A stretch of DNA of 64,000 bases, taken from Planctomycetota bacterium. GTDB lineage: Bacteria > Planctomycetota > Phycisphaerae > Phycisphaerales > SM1A02. Every line of letters starts with the position of its first letter. Positions within the stretch are counted from its first letter, which is position 1. The notes beneath the pieces were generated by a model. The model searched no databases and had not been told where the DNA came from. It saw only the letters and a list, made by a program, of their open reading frames with translations. The stretch lies in assembly GCA_022574595.1 (NCBI GenBank), contig JACZRS010000007.1, forward strand, positions 1-64,000. Reading direction: 5' to 3'. Position numbers and translations under genes: made by a program. Positions 50,891-60,384 of the stretch are shown one piece after another.

Positions 50891-51688
50891 ATGAAATACA
50901 AACTTGCAATCATCGGCGGGGGAAACATGGGCCAAGCTATCCTCCGAGGCGCTATCAAGGCTGAGGTAGTAGAAGCTAGACAGGTTCTTGTAGTAGATAC
51001 GGACAAGCAGCGACGATCAGAAATTGAGGCATTAGGTTGTGTGGCAACAGAAGATGCAACTGAATCGTTAACGGCAGAGCAGATAATGCTTGCAGTTAAG
51101 CCACAGGTTTTCGTGGCGGTCGCATCATCTATTGCTCCACTAACAGAGTCTAAAATTGTCATCTCAATCATGGCTGGTTTAAGCAGCAAAGTTCTGCGTG
51201 CAGCCCTTGGTGAAAATGCTCGTATCGTTCGTGTTATGCCAAACACCCCTTGTAGTGTGGGTGCAGGTATGACTGCGATTGCGTTTGGTGTTGGCGCAAA
51301 GCCAGGGGATGAAGCTCTTGCTGAATCACTATTTAAATCGCTAGGTGAAATTGCTATTGTTGATGAATCATTGATGCACGCAGTAACAGCTGTAAGCGGG
51401 TCCGGCCCAGCTTATGTATTTTTGCTCGCAGAACAAATGCAAAAAGCTGCGATTGATTTGGGTATAGATCAAGCCACAGCAAAGTTGCTCGCATATCAGA
51501 CTATATTTGGTGCAGGAAAAATGTTATGTGAATCAAGTATGAATGCTTGCGATTTACGCGATGCGGTTACAAGTCCAGGCGGAACAACACAGGCTGCAAT
51601 AGAAGTAATGATGAAGCGCGATCTGCCAATGATAATTAACCATGCGATTCATGCAGCACATGAGCGCGGGGTTGAGTTAGATCAATAG
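50891..51688 (+). CDS. proC: Pyrroline-5-carboxylate reductase
   Basis: 265 residues, the family length. It reduces pyrroline 5-carboxylate to proline with NAD(P)H. Signatures are the Rossmann opening YKLAIIGGGNMGQAIL, RVMPNTPCSVGAGMTAI and the C-terminal AVSGSGPAYVFLLAEQM with DLRDAVTSPGGTTQAAIEVM. ATG 50891 is a better fit than the TTG seven codons upstream. Its 3' end overlaps the convergent permease gene by 7 bp. Confidence 0.97.
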   Translation: MKYKLAIIGGGNMGQAILRGAIKAEVVEARQVLVVDTDKQRRSEIEALGCVATEDATESLTAEQIMLAVKPQVFVAVASSIAPLTESKIVISIMAGLSSKVLRAALGENARIVRVMPNTPCSVGAGMTAIAFGVGAKPGDEALAESLFKSLGEIAIVDESLMHAVTAVSGSGPAYVFLLAEQMQKAAIDLGIDQATAKLLAYQTIFGAGKMLCESSMNACDLRDAVTSPGGTTQAAIEVMMKRDLPMIINHAIHAAHERGVELDQ

Positions 51689-52794
51689 TCGCGCCGGCAG
51701 AAAACCCAGCAAGCCAGTGAAAGTACAAACGCTTCGAAGATAAATGATGTCCCCAATATCCAAGTTACAGTACGATTAAGATATATATCCTCCATTCGAA
51801 CTATTACATCTGCTGTTCGTACACCCACGGCTGCCATCTTTGAGCTAATAGAGGGCAAATTCTTATTATTATTATTATTCGTAGTATCAGGCAAATCTGC
51901 TTTTTCAATTAATTGTCTTTCAAGCAAGCTTATTGTTTCTCCTGTCTTGGGCAGCACTGTCTTGATTCCATAGATAAGGCTGTGCCATTTTCTCCATAAG
52001 TCTCTAGATTCAGTTGCTTCAACAAGCTGTTTTTCTACAACTGGAACTCTGATCTTTGAGTTGGCATCGTCTGCGTTTCTAAGTTCGATGAGTTTCTCAT
52101 CGAGTTTCTCTACATAAATTTCATTTGTAACGCGAGGCATGGAGAGAACTTCATCAGCAGTGTTAAATGCAAAGAGTAAGACCCAAAATAGCATAGTCAC
52201 TAATAGCGATGTAATTGCAGACCGTGTTATTGTTCCCACCAATGCGCTGACACAAAACAAAAAACTAAAGAACGCAACTACCAATGGTATAGCTAAAAAG
52301 AATGCAGGCTCCCATGCACCTGCGCGAAATCCAACTATTGCAAAAGCAGCGGTGGAAAATACAGTTACTTGTAGTGCTACAAAAAGTAGACCTCCAACGT
52401 ATTTAGTTAGAAAAATTCGTAAACGTCCAATTGGCTTGTGTAAAACAAGATCGATAGCACCTGCACTTAAAAAATCTGGAAAAATCCCAGCCGTAGAAAT
52501 TAGAGCAAGAATCGCAGCTGCCCATGTAAGCCAAACGCCAATTCCCAGATATACGAATGTTCCTTTTAATATATCCTCAAGGTCCATACCTAGCGGCAAT
52601 GGAATTGGCGTTTCCCAGAACATTACCTTTATGTGTTGACTATCAAAAGAAGTCGTTGACTCTGGATTATCAACTACTCCAATAATAAGCAATGTACTCA
52701 CCACGACTCCCGAAAGAATCAGAGTGATCCAAAACATCTTGCGAGCATTTAATTCCCGGTAAGCATCAATAAAAAGCGCAAGCGTTTGAGTCAT
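51682..52794 (-). CDS. ABC transporter permease (ABC-2 type)
   Basis: 370 residues with six or seven hydrophobic segments. A large soluble loop (about residues 215-320, RVTNEIYVEKLDEKLIELRNAD) lies between the helices. The cytoplasmic opening ALFIDAYRELNARKMFWITL is typical of ABC-2 permeases. It overlaps the ATPase gene start by four bases (ATGA), so the two form one exporter. Cargo unknown. Confidence 0.9.
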   Translation of the reverse strand: MTQTLALFIDAYRELNARKMFWITLILSGVVVSTLLIIGVVDNPESTTSFDSQHIKVMFWETPIPLPLGMDLEDILKGTFVYLGIGVWLTWAAAILALISTAGIFPDFLSAGAIDLVLHKPIGRLRIFLTKYVGGLLFVALQVTVFSTAAFAIVGFRAGAWEPAFFLAIPLVVAFFSFLFCVSALVGTITRSAITSLLVTMLFWVLLFAFNTADEVLSMPRVTNEIYVEKLDEKLIELRNADDANSKIRVPVVEKQLVEATESRDLWRKWHSLIYGIKTVLPKTGETISLLERQLIEKADLPDTTNNNNNKNLPSISSKMAAVGVRTADVIVRMEDIYLNRTVTWILGTSFIFEAFVLSLACWVFCRRDY

Positions 52795-53789
52795 GATCCT
52801 TCTCCTGCTCGCTTTTTCTTTCGCTTAGTTGAAGCTGCACCCGGTTGATATGCTTTACCGGTAGCAGGATCAGTTACCGCACGCATAAACAGATCTTCCA
52901 AGCTTTCCCTTACTGGTTTGATTGAGTGGATTGTCGTTTGAGTGCTGCGAAGGCGGTCAATGATTGGCTGAACCTTACCTGCATCAGTACTTCCTAAGAT
53001 CAACACGGTTTGATGGTTCGCCCTCGATTCAGCTCGAAGATCACCAAACTCATTTACCCAAGAAGGCTCTTGCCCATCAATAACTATTTCATAGCGCTGA
53101 CTATCAGCAGTTAGATCATCAATCGTTCCTTGAGTAGCGACTTTCCCTTGCACAAGAATCGCAACACGATCACAAACCATCTCTAGTTCACTAAGTAGAT
53201 GACTGTTTAAAAATACCGTCTTGCCTTGGTCTTTCATTTTTATTAATACATCACGGATATCGCGTCTGCCTACTGGGTCTACTCCATCAGTTGGCTCATC
53301 TAACACGATTAAATCCGGATCATTCATTAACGCTTGGGCAATACCCACACGCTGCATCATGCCTTTGGAATAGGATGAGATTTTTTTATTGCCCCATTCA
53401 CTCATACCTACTAATTCCAGTAGTGACGCTGCGCGCTTTTTTCGAGTTGGACGATCTACCTTCGCAAGTGCTGCAAAGAATTCCAGTGTTTGCCTGCCTG
53501 TTAAATAATTAGGAAAGCGATGATGCTCAGGCAAATATCCAACTCTAGCCAGCGTTGGCTTATGCCCAATAGGTTGGCCCAGCATTGTGCCCTTAGCCTT
53601 TGTTGGGCGAACCACCGTCATCATGATCTTGACCAGCGTGGACTTGCCCGCACCATTAGGGCCTAGCAGGCCGAAGATCTCCCCATGATGGACCTTCATT
53701 TCTATGCTGCAAAGTGCATGGACTTTGCCCTTATAGACTTTGTCAACTTCGTGAAGATCGATTGCATATTTGCCGTTGTCGCTAGTCAC
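52791..53789 (-). CDS. ABC transporter ATP-binding protein
   Basis: 332 residues. Walker A GLLGPNGAGKSTLVK, Q-loop GYLPEHH, signature SSYSKGMMQRVGIAQAL, Walker B LIVLDEPTDGVDP and the switch His in LNSHLLSE are all present. A C-terminal domain (about 225-310) is as in drug- or multicopper-type exporters (NosF/CcmA-like). The tail is Lys/Arg-rich. Partner of the permease gene, which it overlaps. Confidence 0.96.
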   Translation of the reverse strand: MTSDNGKYAIDLHEVDKVYKGKVHALCSIEMKVHHGEIFGLLGPNGAGKSTLVKIMMTVVRPTKAKGTMLGQPIGHKPTLARVGYLPEHHRFPNYLTGRQTLEFFAALAKVDRPTRKKRAASLLELVGMSEWGNKKISSYSKGMMQRVGIAQALMNDPDLIVLDEPTDGVDPVGRRDIRDVLIKMKDQGKTVFLNSHLLSELEMVCDRVAILVQGKVATQGTIDDLTADSQRYEIVIDGQEPSWVNEFGDLRAESRANHQTVLILGSTDAGKVQPIIDRLRSTQTTIHSIKPVRESLEDLFMRAVTDPATGKAYQPGAASTKRKKKRAGEGS

Positions 53790-53937
53790 AAATGCTCCAG
53801 CCCAAGTTTGGATTCGTTTAACCAGTAGTGATCTTATCCGAGAAACGCCCTTGATATTTCATGTCGAGAGAGTTTAGCCGGATCAGATAATCCGATAATC
53901 AATCATTTATCTGCTAGTAAGTGTATGCTTTTGGGCT

Positions 53938-55944
53938 ATGTATCGCTCGCTGGGAGATTTTCTAAAAGCCCTTGATGAAGCGGGGGAATTGCGCCGAATC
54001 TACGCTTCAGTCTCAGCTGACCTTGAAATAACAGAAATTACCGATAGACAAAGCAAGCTGCCATGCGCAACACTTAGTCGATTTGCTGCAAGCTTTGATC
54101 CAGAGCATTGCAATCAAGGTGGGCACGCACTGCTATTTGAAAATGTAGAGAACAGCGATTTTCCACTGGCTATAAATATCTTTGGCTCATACTTCCGTAT
54201 GGAGATGGCCCTAGGCTGTCACGAAAGTGGGGGCTTTGAGAGAATTGCAAGTCGAATAGCAAAGCTTACAAAACCTGAGCCTCCACGATCGCTAATGGAC
54301 ATGCTAACTAAAGCGAAGCAGTTTCTGCCTTTGCTTCGAATACCACCCAAGCGAGTGCGCAAAGGTGCATGTCAAGAGGTGGTTAAATTAACCGAGCGCG
54401 GTGAAGTTGATCTTCATCGTTTGCCACTGATTAAGTGCTGGCCGCTGGATGGTGATCCTGCTGCGGTTGGTTATGATTTTAGTTCAACTCAAGCAGGAAC
54501 GGATGGCGGCAAGGGGCGCTACATCACCTTTGCAGGCATGCACACCATCCACGCAGATGATGAAGGAGTTGAAAAGCCCGCCAGCCACAACATCGGTATG
54601 TACCGCGCGCCATTACTTGACTCAACACATCTGGGGATGCACTGGCATGTTCATCATGATGGAGCTGCGCATTGGCGCTCCTGGAAGAAAAAAGGCAAGC
54701 CCATGCCCATGGCCATTTGCTTTGGCGGTGAATCCGTTATGCCTTACGCTGCAATTGCGCCATTACCACCAGGACTTAGCGAACTTCTCATGGCTGGTTT
54801 TCTAAATGGTCGTGGTATTCGGATGGTTCGCGCTAAAACGGTTCCGCTTTGGGTTCCCGCCAATAGTGAGATTGTTATTGAGGGATTTGTTAATACGGAT
54901 TGTGGCTTAATTGACTTTGATCCGCGCAGTGGTGAAGCGCTTGGTGAGGGTGCGATCTTTGAAGGGCCGTTTGGTGATCATACGGGGTATTATTCCATGC
55001 CTGATCGATATCCCATTATGGATGTGACTGCGGTTACGCATCGAAAGCAAGCTGTTTTTCCCGCAATAATCGTGGGGCTGCCGCCTCAGGAAGACTATTA
55101 CTTGGGTAAGGCAACTGAGAGAATATTCCTTCCGTTACTAAAGACTCTTATTCCCGATATAGAAGATTATCATCTGCCGCGCTTTGGGTGTTTTCATAAC
55201 TGTGCGTTTATTAAAGTGAAAAAAGCCTATCCCTTGCAGGCCAGGCGGATCATGCACGCGGTGTGGGGTGCCGGGCAGATGGCATGGACGAAAATAATTA
55301 TCGTTGTTGATGATGATGTGGATGTTCATAACGATGAGGCTGTGTTAAGGGCGGTGTTTGAGAATTGCCATTTTGTCAGGGATTTAGAATTGGTAAATGG
55401 CCCGCTTGATATTCTCGATCATGCAGCTCCGAGACTTGGTGCCGGCCACAAGTTGGGTATTGATGCAACGCGCAAATGCCGCGGCGAAGAAGTTGGGGGT
55501 ATTCCTATTGAACAAATAAATGGTAATAAAGCGACTGTGCTTAGCAAGAATTTTCGTAGCGAAACTGGAGTTGTCGATGAGCACTTGCCAGAGTTTGGGC
55601 TGGGTAGATGTTTGTTTGTTTCGATAGATAAAACCCAACCAGGTCAAGGTGCTAAGGCTATCGAAGCATGCTTTAATGCAAGTGAAGCGGACTTTGTGAT
55701 TGCAGTTGATCGAATAGTAAATGTACAAGACACGGAAAATGTGCTTTTTCATCTTTGCGCAAACGCAGATCCCGGACGCGATATTATTCGAATTAATAAT
55801 CGCATAGGCTTGGATGCAACGCGCAAGATCCCAGGTGATGAGCGAAACGGCCAACCTGTGCGCGATTACCCACCAATCCTTAAAATGTCGCATGAAATAA
55901 AGACTCGAGTTTTAGCACGCTGGGCGGAATACGGGTTTGAGTAG
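53938..55944 (+). CDS. UbiD-family decarboxylase (prenylated-FMN dependent)
   Basis: 668 residues, longer than UbiD (about 490) and in the range of the menaquinone-pathway or aromatic-acid members. Motifs are EGPFGDHTGYYSMPDRYPI, FPAIIVGLPPQEDYYLGKATE, and the late RDLELVNGPLDILDHAAPRLGAGHKLGIDATRK. It (de)carboxylates an aromatic or quinone precursor, with prenyl-FMN supplied by a UbiX-type enzyme not in this window. The substrate cannot be fixed from sequence; the extra length is C-terminal. ATG at the first in-frame Met. Confidence 0.93.
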   Translation: MYRSLGDFLKALDEAGELRRIYASVSADLEITEITDRQSKLPCATLSRFAASFDPEHCNQGGHALLFENVENSDFPLAINIFGSYFRMEMALGCHESGGFERIASRIAKLTKPEPPRSLMDMLTKAKQFLPLLRIPPKRVRKGACQEVVKLTERGEVDLHRLPLIKCWPLDGDPAAVGYDFSSTQAGTDGGKGRYITFAGMHTIHADDEGVEKPASHNIGMYRAPLLDSTHLGMHWHVHHDGAAHWRSWKKKGKPMPMAICFGGESVMPYAAIAPLPPGLSELLMAGFLNGRGIRMVRAKTVPLWVPANSEIVIEGFVNTDCGLIDFDPRSGEALGEGAIFEGPFGDHTGYYSMPDRYPIMDVTAVTHRKQAVFPAIIVGLPPQEDYYLGKATERIFLPLLKTLIPDIEDYHLPRFGCFHNCAFIKVKKAYPLQARRIMHAVWGAGQMAWTKIIIVVDDDVDVHNDEAVLRAVFENCHFVRDLELVNGPLDILDHAAPRLGAGHKLGIDATRKCRGEEVGGIPIEQINGNKATVLSKNFRSETGVVDEHLPEFGLGRCLFVSIDKTQPGQGAKAIEACFNASEADFVIAVDRIVNVQDTENVLFHLCANADPGRDIIRINNRIGLDATRKIPGDERNGQPVRDYPPILKMSHEIKTRVLARWAEYGFE

Positions 55945-56050
55945 CGGTCAGCTATCAGCTATCAGCAAGAAGCAGATTGCTTTTAACTCTTAGTGGCACG
56001 GGCGTCTCGCCCGTGCATTGATTATTCACGGGCGAGAAGCCCGTGCCACT
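55945..56050. repeat. TCAGC mini-repeat and a REP-like pair (GGGCGAGACGCCC family)
   Basis: After a TCAGCTATCAGC mini-repeat (about 55946-55966), two inverted palindromes face each other: GTGGCACGGGCGTCTCGCCC (about 55992-56015) and CACGGGCGAGAAGCCCGTGC (about 56027-56050), only about 11 bp apart. Together they would form one long hairpin after the ubiD gene and could end its transcript. Confidence 0.8.
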
Positions 56051-56187
56051 GTGTTAAAATTGCATGAGAATTAGAGTTTATTGCACTGACAGCTATGCTT
56101 GTGGGGTCTATATGAAATGTAGTGCAATCATCCTATCAACGTGGTACATTAGATAAGCGATTTTAACTAAATAGCTCTTACAGACTT

Positions 56188-57993
56188 ATGTACAAAGTAA
56201 TGCGAACAATTTTAGCGATGGTGTGTTTATTGGTAACACTACCACGCGCAGCTCACGCAACTTCATCAGATCTATCTATAGAGATCCGAGCAAGTATCAG
56301 TGCTGCATTAGATGAATTGGAAAAGACCGGCGACTACCTCAAAGCACATAAGTCACTGCAAACCCAATTTGACCGTGTGGTTATATACGCTTCCTTTGAT
56401 GATGCTGACTTACTTCGAGAATCTGCTTTAGCGCTCCGTCTTGTTTGGCAGCTAGCAGATTTAGCCCAGGAATCGGAATGTGGCGACTTGCTGCGGTTTC
56501 TGCTCGATAATGAGGAATTAGCATCTGTGATTGCATTCTTGGTTAAGCCCAAGAAAGAACTCCCTGGCCCGATTTATGCGCTACTTGATGAGCTGCGTTT
56601 GAGCCGAGCCTCGAAGATTACAGAATATGTAAATCTCGCATCTGCTATTTGTGTAGTGCATGAAAAGCCATTCTCTCAGAGAGTAAATGAAAACTTTGCC
56701 AGGTCAGCTAGCGCAATAGATATCTTTGATTACTTTGCATCAAACGAAAAGAATTTGCTCTTCGGTTTGCGCAATGTTCCAGCTGAGCTTTTGATCTATG
56801 TTGTGGATACGACTGCGACTATTGAAGAAATGACTTGGGCGCTAAACCGTTATAGGGGAGATGAGGTGGTGGGGGCGAGGTTCTTTGATATCAAATATGA
56901 TTATGATCACTATTACAAAGGTACGCCTAAGAAGGTAACTGTTGCGGGATGGAATCTGCCTAACATTCTTGAGTACGGCGGAGTATGTGCAGATCAAGCG
57001 TATTACGCCATGACTGTTGGGAAAGCAATAGGTGTCCCCACAGCTTATGCGGTAGGTCGGGGTAGCAAGAGCGCTCATGCCTGGGTTGGCTTTCTTCAAG
57101 CCAGGGGACGCGATGTATGGTGGAACTTTGATATAGGCAGATATTCTGAATACCAGGGTGTGCGCGGCAATATCCTCGATCCGCAAATTCGTAGAGGCAT
57201 TCCTGATAGTTTCGTTTCATTGCTCGCCAGCCTCGCAAATATTTCTGCAAAGGATCGTCATACAGCAGCTGCGTACATTGATGCTGCAATACGCTTGCGG
57301 GAAATTATGACCAGAAAGGATTTATTTCAACTTAGTGATGATGAGGCGGTAAAGCAGCGCCCGTTGACAATTGAAGCAATTTTAGACTTGACTGAAACAG
57401 GTTTACGCATTTCGCCTGGCTATGCACCTGGTTGGATAGTTGTTCGTGATCTTGCCAGTGATGGTCTTCTAACACTGAAGCAGAAAAAATATTGGTCAAC
57501 TGTGCTTCATCGACTTTGCGGAAGTGACTTTCCTGATTTTTATCTTGAGATTCTTCAGCCCATGATCGAAAGCATTGATGATATGAAGGAGCAAAACGCC
57601 CTATGGAATAAGGCTTTTAAGCTCTTTTCGAAACGAACTGATCTCGCTGCTGAGGTGCGCATGGCCCAGGGGCGTCAATGGGCCAAAGCGGGTAATATCG
57701 ATCGGGCCGGCCAATGTTACGAAGATGTGATCTTTCGTTTTTCTAATTCCGGACATTACATTGTTTATGCGCTAAAGTCTGCGGAGAAGATTCTTCGTGA
57801 TGCAGGCGAAGGTCAAAAGCTGCTTAGGTTATTTGATCGTGCCTTTAGCAGCATTAGGCGACCAAAGGATGTTGCAGGCCCATTTTTCCGTCAAAGCAAC
57901 TACTACCGAGTAGGTAAGATGTACATGAAGATTCTCGAAGAAGCGGGTCTATACCAACAAGCGGATGAGCTAAGCAATACCATCGGCAGGTAG
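56188..57993 (+). CDS. Secreted transglutaminase-like domain protein
   Basis: 601 residues. Signal peptide (MYKVMRTILAMVCLLVTLPRAAHA). Residues 250-330 carry the transglutaminase-like triad: Cys in YGGVCADQAYYAM, His in KSAHAWVGFL and Asp in WWNFDIGRYSE. The C-terminal 250 residues are helical and repeat-like (SEL1/TPR-like: AKAGNIDRAGQCYEDVIFRFS). The catalytic residues are present, so it may be a peptidase or cross-linking enzyme in the periplasm. Substrate unknown. Confidence 0.88.
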   Translation: MYKVMRTILAMVCLLVTLPRAAHATSSDLSIEIRASISAALDELEKTGDYLKAHKSLQTQFDRVVIYASFDDADLLRESALALRLVWQLADLAQESECGDLLRFLLDNEELASVIAFLVKPKKELPGPIYALLDELRLSRASKITEYVNLASAICVVHEKPFSQRVNENFARSASAIDIFDYFASNEKNLLFGLRNVPAELLIYVVDTTATIEEMTWALNRYRGDEVVGARFFDIKYDYDHYYKGTPKKVTVAGWNLPNILEYGGVCADQAYYAMTVGKAIGVPTAYAVGRGSKSAHAWVGFLQARGRDVWWNFDIGRYSEYQGVRGNILDPQIRRGIPDSFVSLLASLANISAKDRHTAAAYIDAAIRLREIMTRKDLFQLSDDEAVKQRPLTIEAILDLTETGLRISPGYAPGWIVVRDLASDGLLTLKQKKYWSTVLHRLCGSDFPDFYLEILQPMIESIDDMKEQNALWNKAFKLFSKRTDLAAEVRMAQGRQWAKAGNIDRAGQCYEDVIFRFSNSGHYIVYALKSAEKILRDAGEGQKLLRLFDRAFSSIRRPKDVAGPFFRQSNYYRVGKMYMKILEEAGLYQQADELSNTIGR

Positions 57994-58412
57994 GGGGGAA
58001 GGTCCCGATGGAATCGGGATCTCCGCTGCGCTACGACATCGTGGCATCAAGTGAAGACCCGTTTAGCCGGCGGGCTTGACCCGCTGCGTTGGGATGAAGG
58101 CTTGTGAAGACCCGTTTAGCCGCGACCCTACAGGGGAGCGTTTGGGGGGGAGGTACTTGGCACTAGTTTAGCGGGCGGCCTCCGGACGCCATGGGCATGG
58201 GAGCTCTAGTAGTTGGTAGGGCATGGCCTTTGGCCTGCCATTGTGCGATTGCAATGATAGTGTTCCATGTGGTGGAGCAACTGGCATTGTTTGGTGATCG
58301 TCAACAATTGTGAATATACGTTTATTGTGCCAGAGTTGCAATTTGAGCAAGGGAGCTAAGATCGAGTAGTTGTTAAATTTAATGGCAGGCCAAAGGCACT
58401 GCCCTACATTTT
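57994..58412. repeat. 419-bp spacer of repeats with a 195-bp inverted-repeat element
   Basis: No gene is supported. It contains a CCCGATGGAATCGGGATC unit (58003-58021, as at 5351), two copies of TGAAGACCCGTTTAGCCG (about 58054 and 58105), GCGGGCGGCCTCCGGACGCC (about 58169-58188, inverse of 33619-33640) and a pair of inverted arms: GTAGGGCATGGCCTTTGGCC plus TGCCATT (about 58217-58243) facing AATGGCAGGCCAAAGGCACT plus GCCCTACA (about 58381-58409). Confidence 0.7.
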
Positions 58413-59660
58413 TTAGCGGCCGACTTTTACTAGACCTGTTTCTGAATATTGCTCAACATACTGCGGCTTAAGGAAAAAGTAGTACAGCTTGCCTTCAGCA
58501 TATTGACCGCCTGCAAGAATCTCCGCACTCGCCCCTACACCCATAAAAATGTCCGCTCGTCCCGGTGCTTGAATGGCTCCACCGGTATCCTGATCCAGCA
58601 TAAACTCCAGGAGTTCTTCCTGCTTGTGCGTGAAGGTTATAGCTTTAGTATCAATGAGAACCATTCCACCACGCGGGTATACTTTTTTGTCCGTTGCTAT
58701 CGTTCGGTTAGCGGTAACAGGCACGCCCAGCGAACCCGCCGGCCAATCTTCGCCATTATATTCGGTAAAGAACACGTAGTTCTGGTTCCGCATAATCAAG
58801 TTCTCAATAAGCTGCGGATCTTTCTCATACATTCGCCTGATAGCTGCAAGGCTAAGCTGATCTGGCTTTAGTAAGCCTTCATTGATAACAGATTCCCCAA
58901 GCCCGGTGTATGGCCGATCTGTCTTGCCTGCATATCCAACATAAACGATCGCGCTATCCGGCAATCGAAGCTTAGCTGAACCATTTATGTGAATGATGTA
59001 AACAGATAGCGGATCTTTCAGCCAAATAAGTTCATTGCCCACAAACATCTGTGAATCTTCAATTTGTTTTCTTGTGTAGTAAGTAGTAAGCGAACCATTA
59101 GCGAGCTTGCGTCCTTGTGGTTCGCCTGTGAGTGGATCGCTTACCAAGTCGGCTGGTCTTTTGTATAGAGGGTAGCGAAAGCGCGAAGTTTTAGTTCGGC
59201 TTGCACGGAATGTCGGCGAGTAATAACCGGTAAACAGAACCGTGCCACGCCTGTCGTAACCTACCGATTCGTAAACATCAAACATCCGCAGCAGATCATC
59301 TGTGAAAACTTGCTCGTTATATGAGCTTGAGAACAACTCAAGCAGAGCTAACAAACTGGCACGAGCTTGCTCATGCGAAATCTCTTCAAATGGATAAAAC
59401 CGTTTACTTGATGGCGAAGCAAACCAAGCAAGGCTATTGTCAATGGCATTCAGCATTATCGCATCACTATGGCGATACGCCCTTGTCAGATCGGGCATGC
59501 GCTGCGGATCGACAATAAGCCTAAGAGCACTATCACCAGGAGCTAGCATCTTGGTGTAGTTCGGCTGCGACTTCACTGGTGTGCGGGCTACATGGTTTGT
59601 CGCGCAGCCGAAGATGGTACTTAAACTTGTAAGTGCGATGAATAAGCCCATTTTCTTCAT
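58413..59660 (-). CDS. mltA: Membrane-bound lytic murein transglycosylase A, lipoprotein
   Basis: 415 residues. The signal peptide ends in a lipobox-like SLSTIFGC. The MltA body includes FTGYYSPTFRAS, GSAKLRLPDSAIVYVGYAGKTDRPYTGLGESVI and, near the end, the 3D-domain motif LDQDTGGAIQAPGRADIFMGVG with the catalytic Asp. It cleaves peptidoglycan to 1,6-anhydro products from the outer membrane. ATG 59660 (MKKMGLF) has AGGAGAAG ten bases upstream. Its presence argues for a peptidoglycan layer and outer membrane. Confidence 0.95.
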   Translation of the reverse strand: MKKMGLFIALTSLSTIFGCATNHVARTPVKSQPNYTKMLAPGDSALRLIVDPQRMPDLTRAYRHSDAIMLNAIDNSLAWFASPSSKRFYPFEEISHEQARASLLALLELFSSSYNEQVFTDDLLRMFDVYESVGYDRRGTVLFTGYYSPTFRASRTKTSRFRYPLYKRPADLVSDPLTGEPQGRKLANGSLTTYYTRKQIEDSQMFVGNELIWLKDPLSVYIIHINGSAKLRLPDSAIVYVGYAGKTDRPYTGLGESVINEGLLKPDQLSLAAIRRMYEKDPQLIENLIMRNQNYVFFTEYNGEDWPAGSLGVPVTANRTIATDKKVYPRGGMVLIDTKAITFTHKQEELLEFMLDQDTGGAIQAPGRADIFMGVGASAEILAGGQYAEGKLYYFFLKPQYVEQYSETGLVKVGR

Positions 59661-59958
59661 GATTATTGCTTCTCCTAAGCTCACCAATACTTTATGAGGT
59701 GCTTAAATCTTGATTCCCAATGACGAATATCGGGTCAAGCTGGTATGGGCCATTGACAATCAAGCTTTGGCGGGTTGCTGGCGGCCTAGGCCGATTTCGC
59801 CTACAAGTGCGGTTACGGCTCCGTCAATTGCCCAATCTGCCTTAATTCCAGCAATAAGCGGAAGATCGAGCAATTGACCAGCCGAAAACATCCAATATGG
59901 GCTTAATGCCCTACAATGCAACTAACAGGAGCACAACGCTCCCTGAGGATGATGCGAG

Positions 59959-60276
59959 ATGAGCACTTGGTTGGTTATTGAGAATTTATACACACTTGCA
60001 TTCGGAATGCCCGGCGGAATGGAATGGATGGTCCTGCTGGTGCTTGGTTTATTGATCTTTGGCCGACGACTTCCTGAAGTTGGCCGAAGCCTTGGCCGAG
60101 GGATAGTCGAGTTCAAACGAGGCATTAAGGGCATTGATGATGATATTGATGAGGAATCATCCAAGCCCGCTGAGCGGATCGAACATCAGAAGAAGCAGAC
60201 TCTTGAGTCTTCTACCGATGATGCCAATGAGACCGTTGAATCTACTTCGGATAAAAAAGACGATTCGGTTGTGTAG
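59959..60276 (+). CDS. tatA: Sec-independent translocase TatA/TatE-type protein
   Basis: 105 residues. One transmembrane helix (GGMEWMVLLVLGLLIFG), the Phe-Gly hinge, then an amphipathic helix (RRLPEVGRSLGRGIVEFKRGIKG) and an acidic tail (DDDIDEESS). It is a pore subunit of the twin-arginine system for export of folded proteins. No tatB or tatC is adjacent. The N-terminus is some 15 residues longer than in E. coli TatA. Confidence 0.94.
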   Translation: MSTWLVIENLYTLAFGMPGGMEWMVLLVLGLLIFGRRLPEVGRSLGRGIVEFKRGIKGIDDDIDEESSKPAERIEHQKKQTLESSTDDANETVESTSDKKDDSVV

Positions 60277-60384
60277 ACGCAGCTTCTCGAAATTTCGTAC
60301 TATTAACCCCCAATGAATATCCTAATTACCTAGCCACCAAGCGGTGAGACTGAGCTTGGTTGCTGCGGGATGTAACATGCTGAT

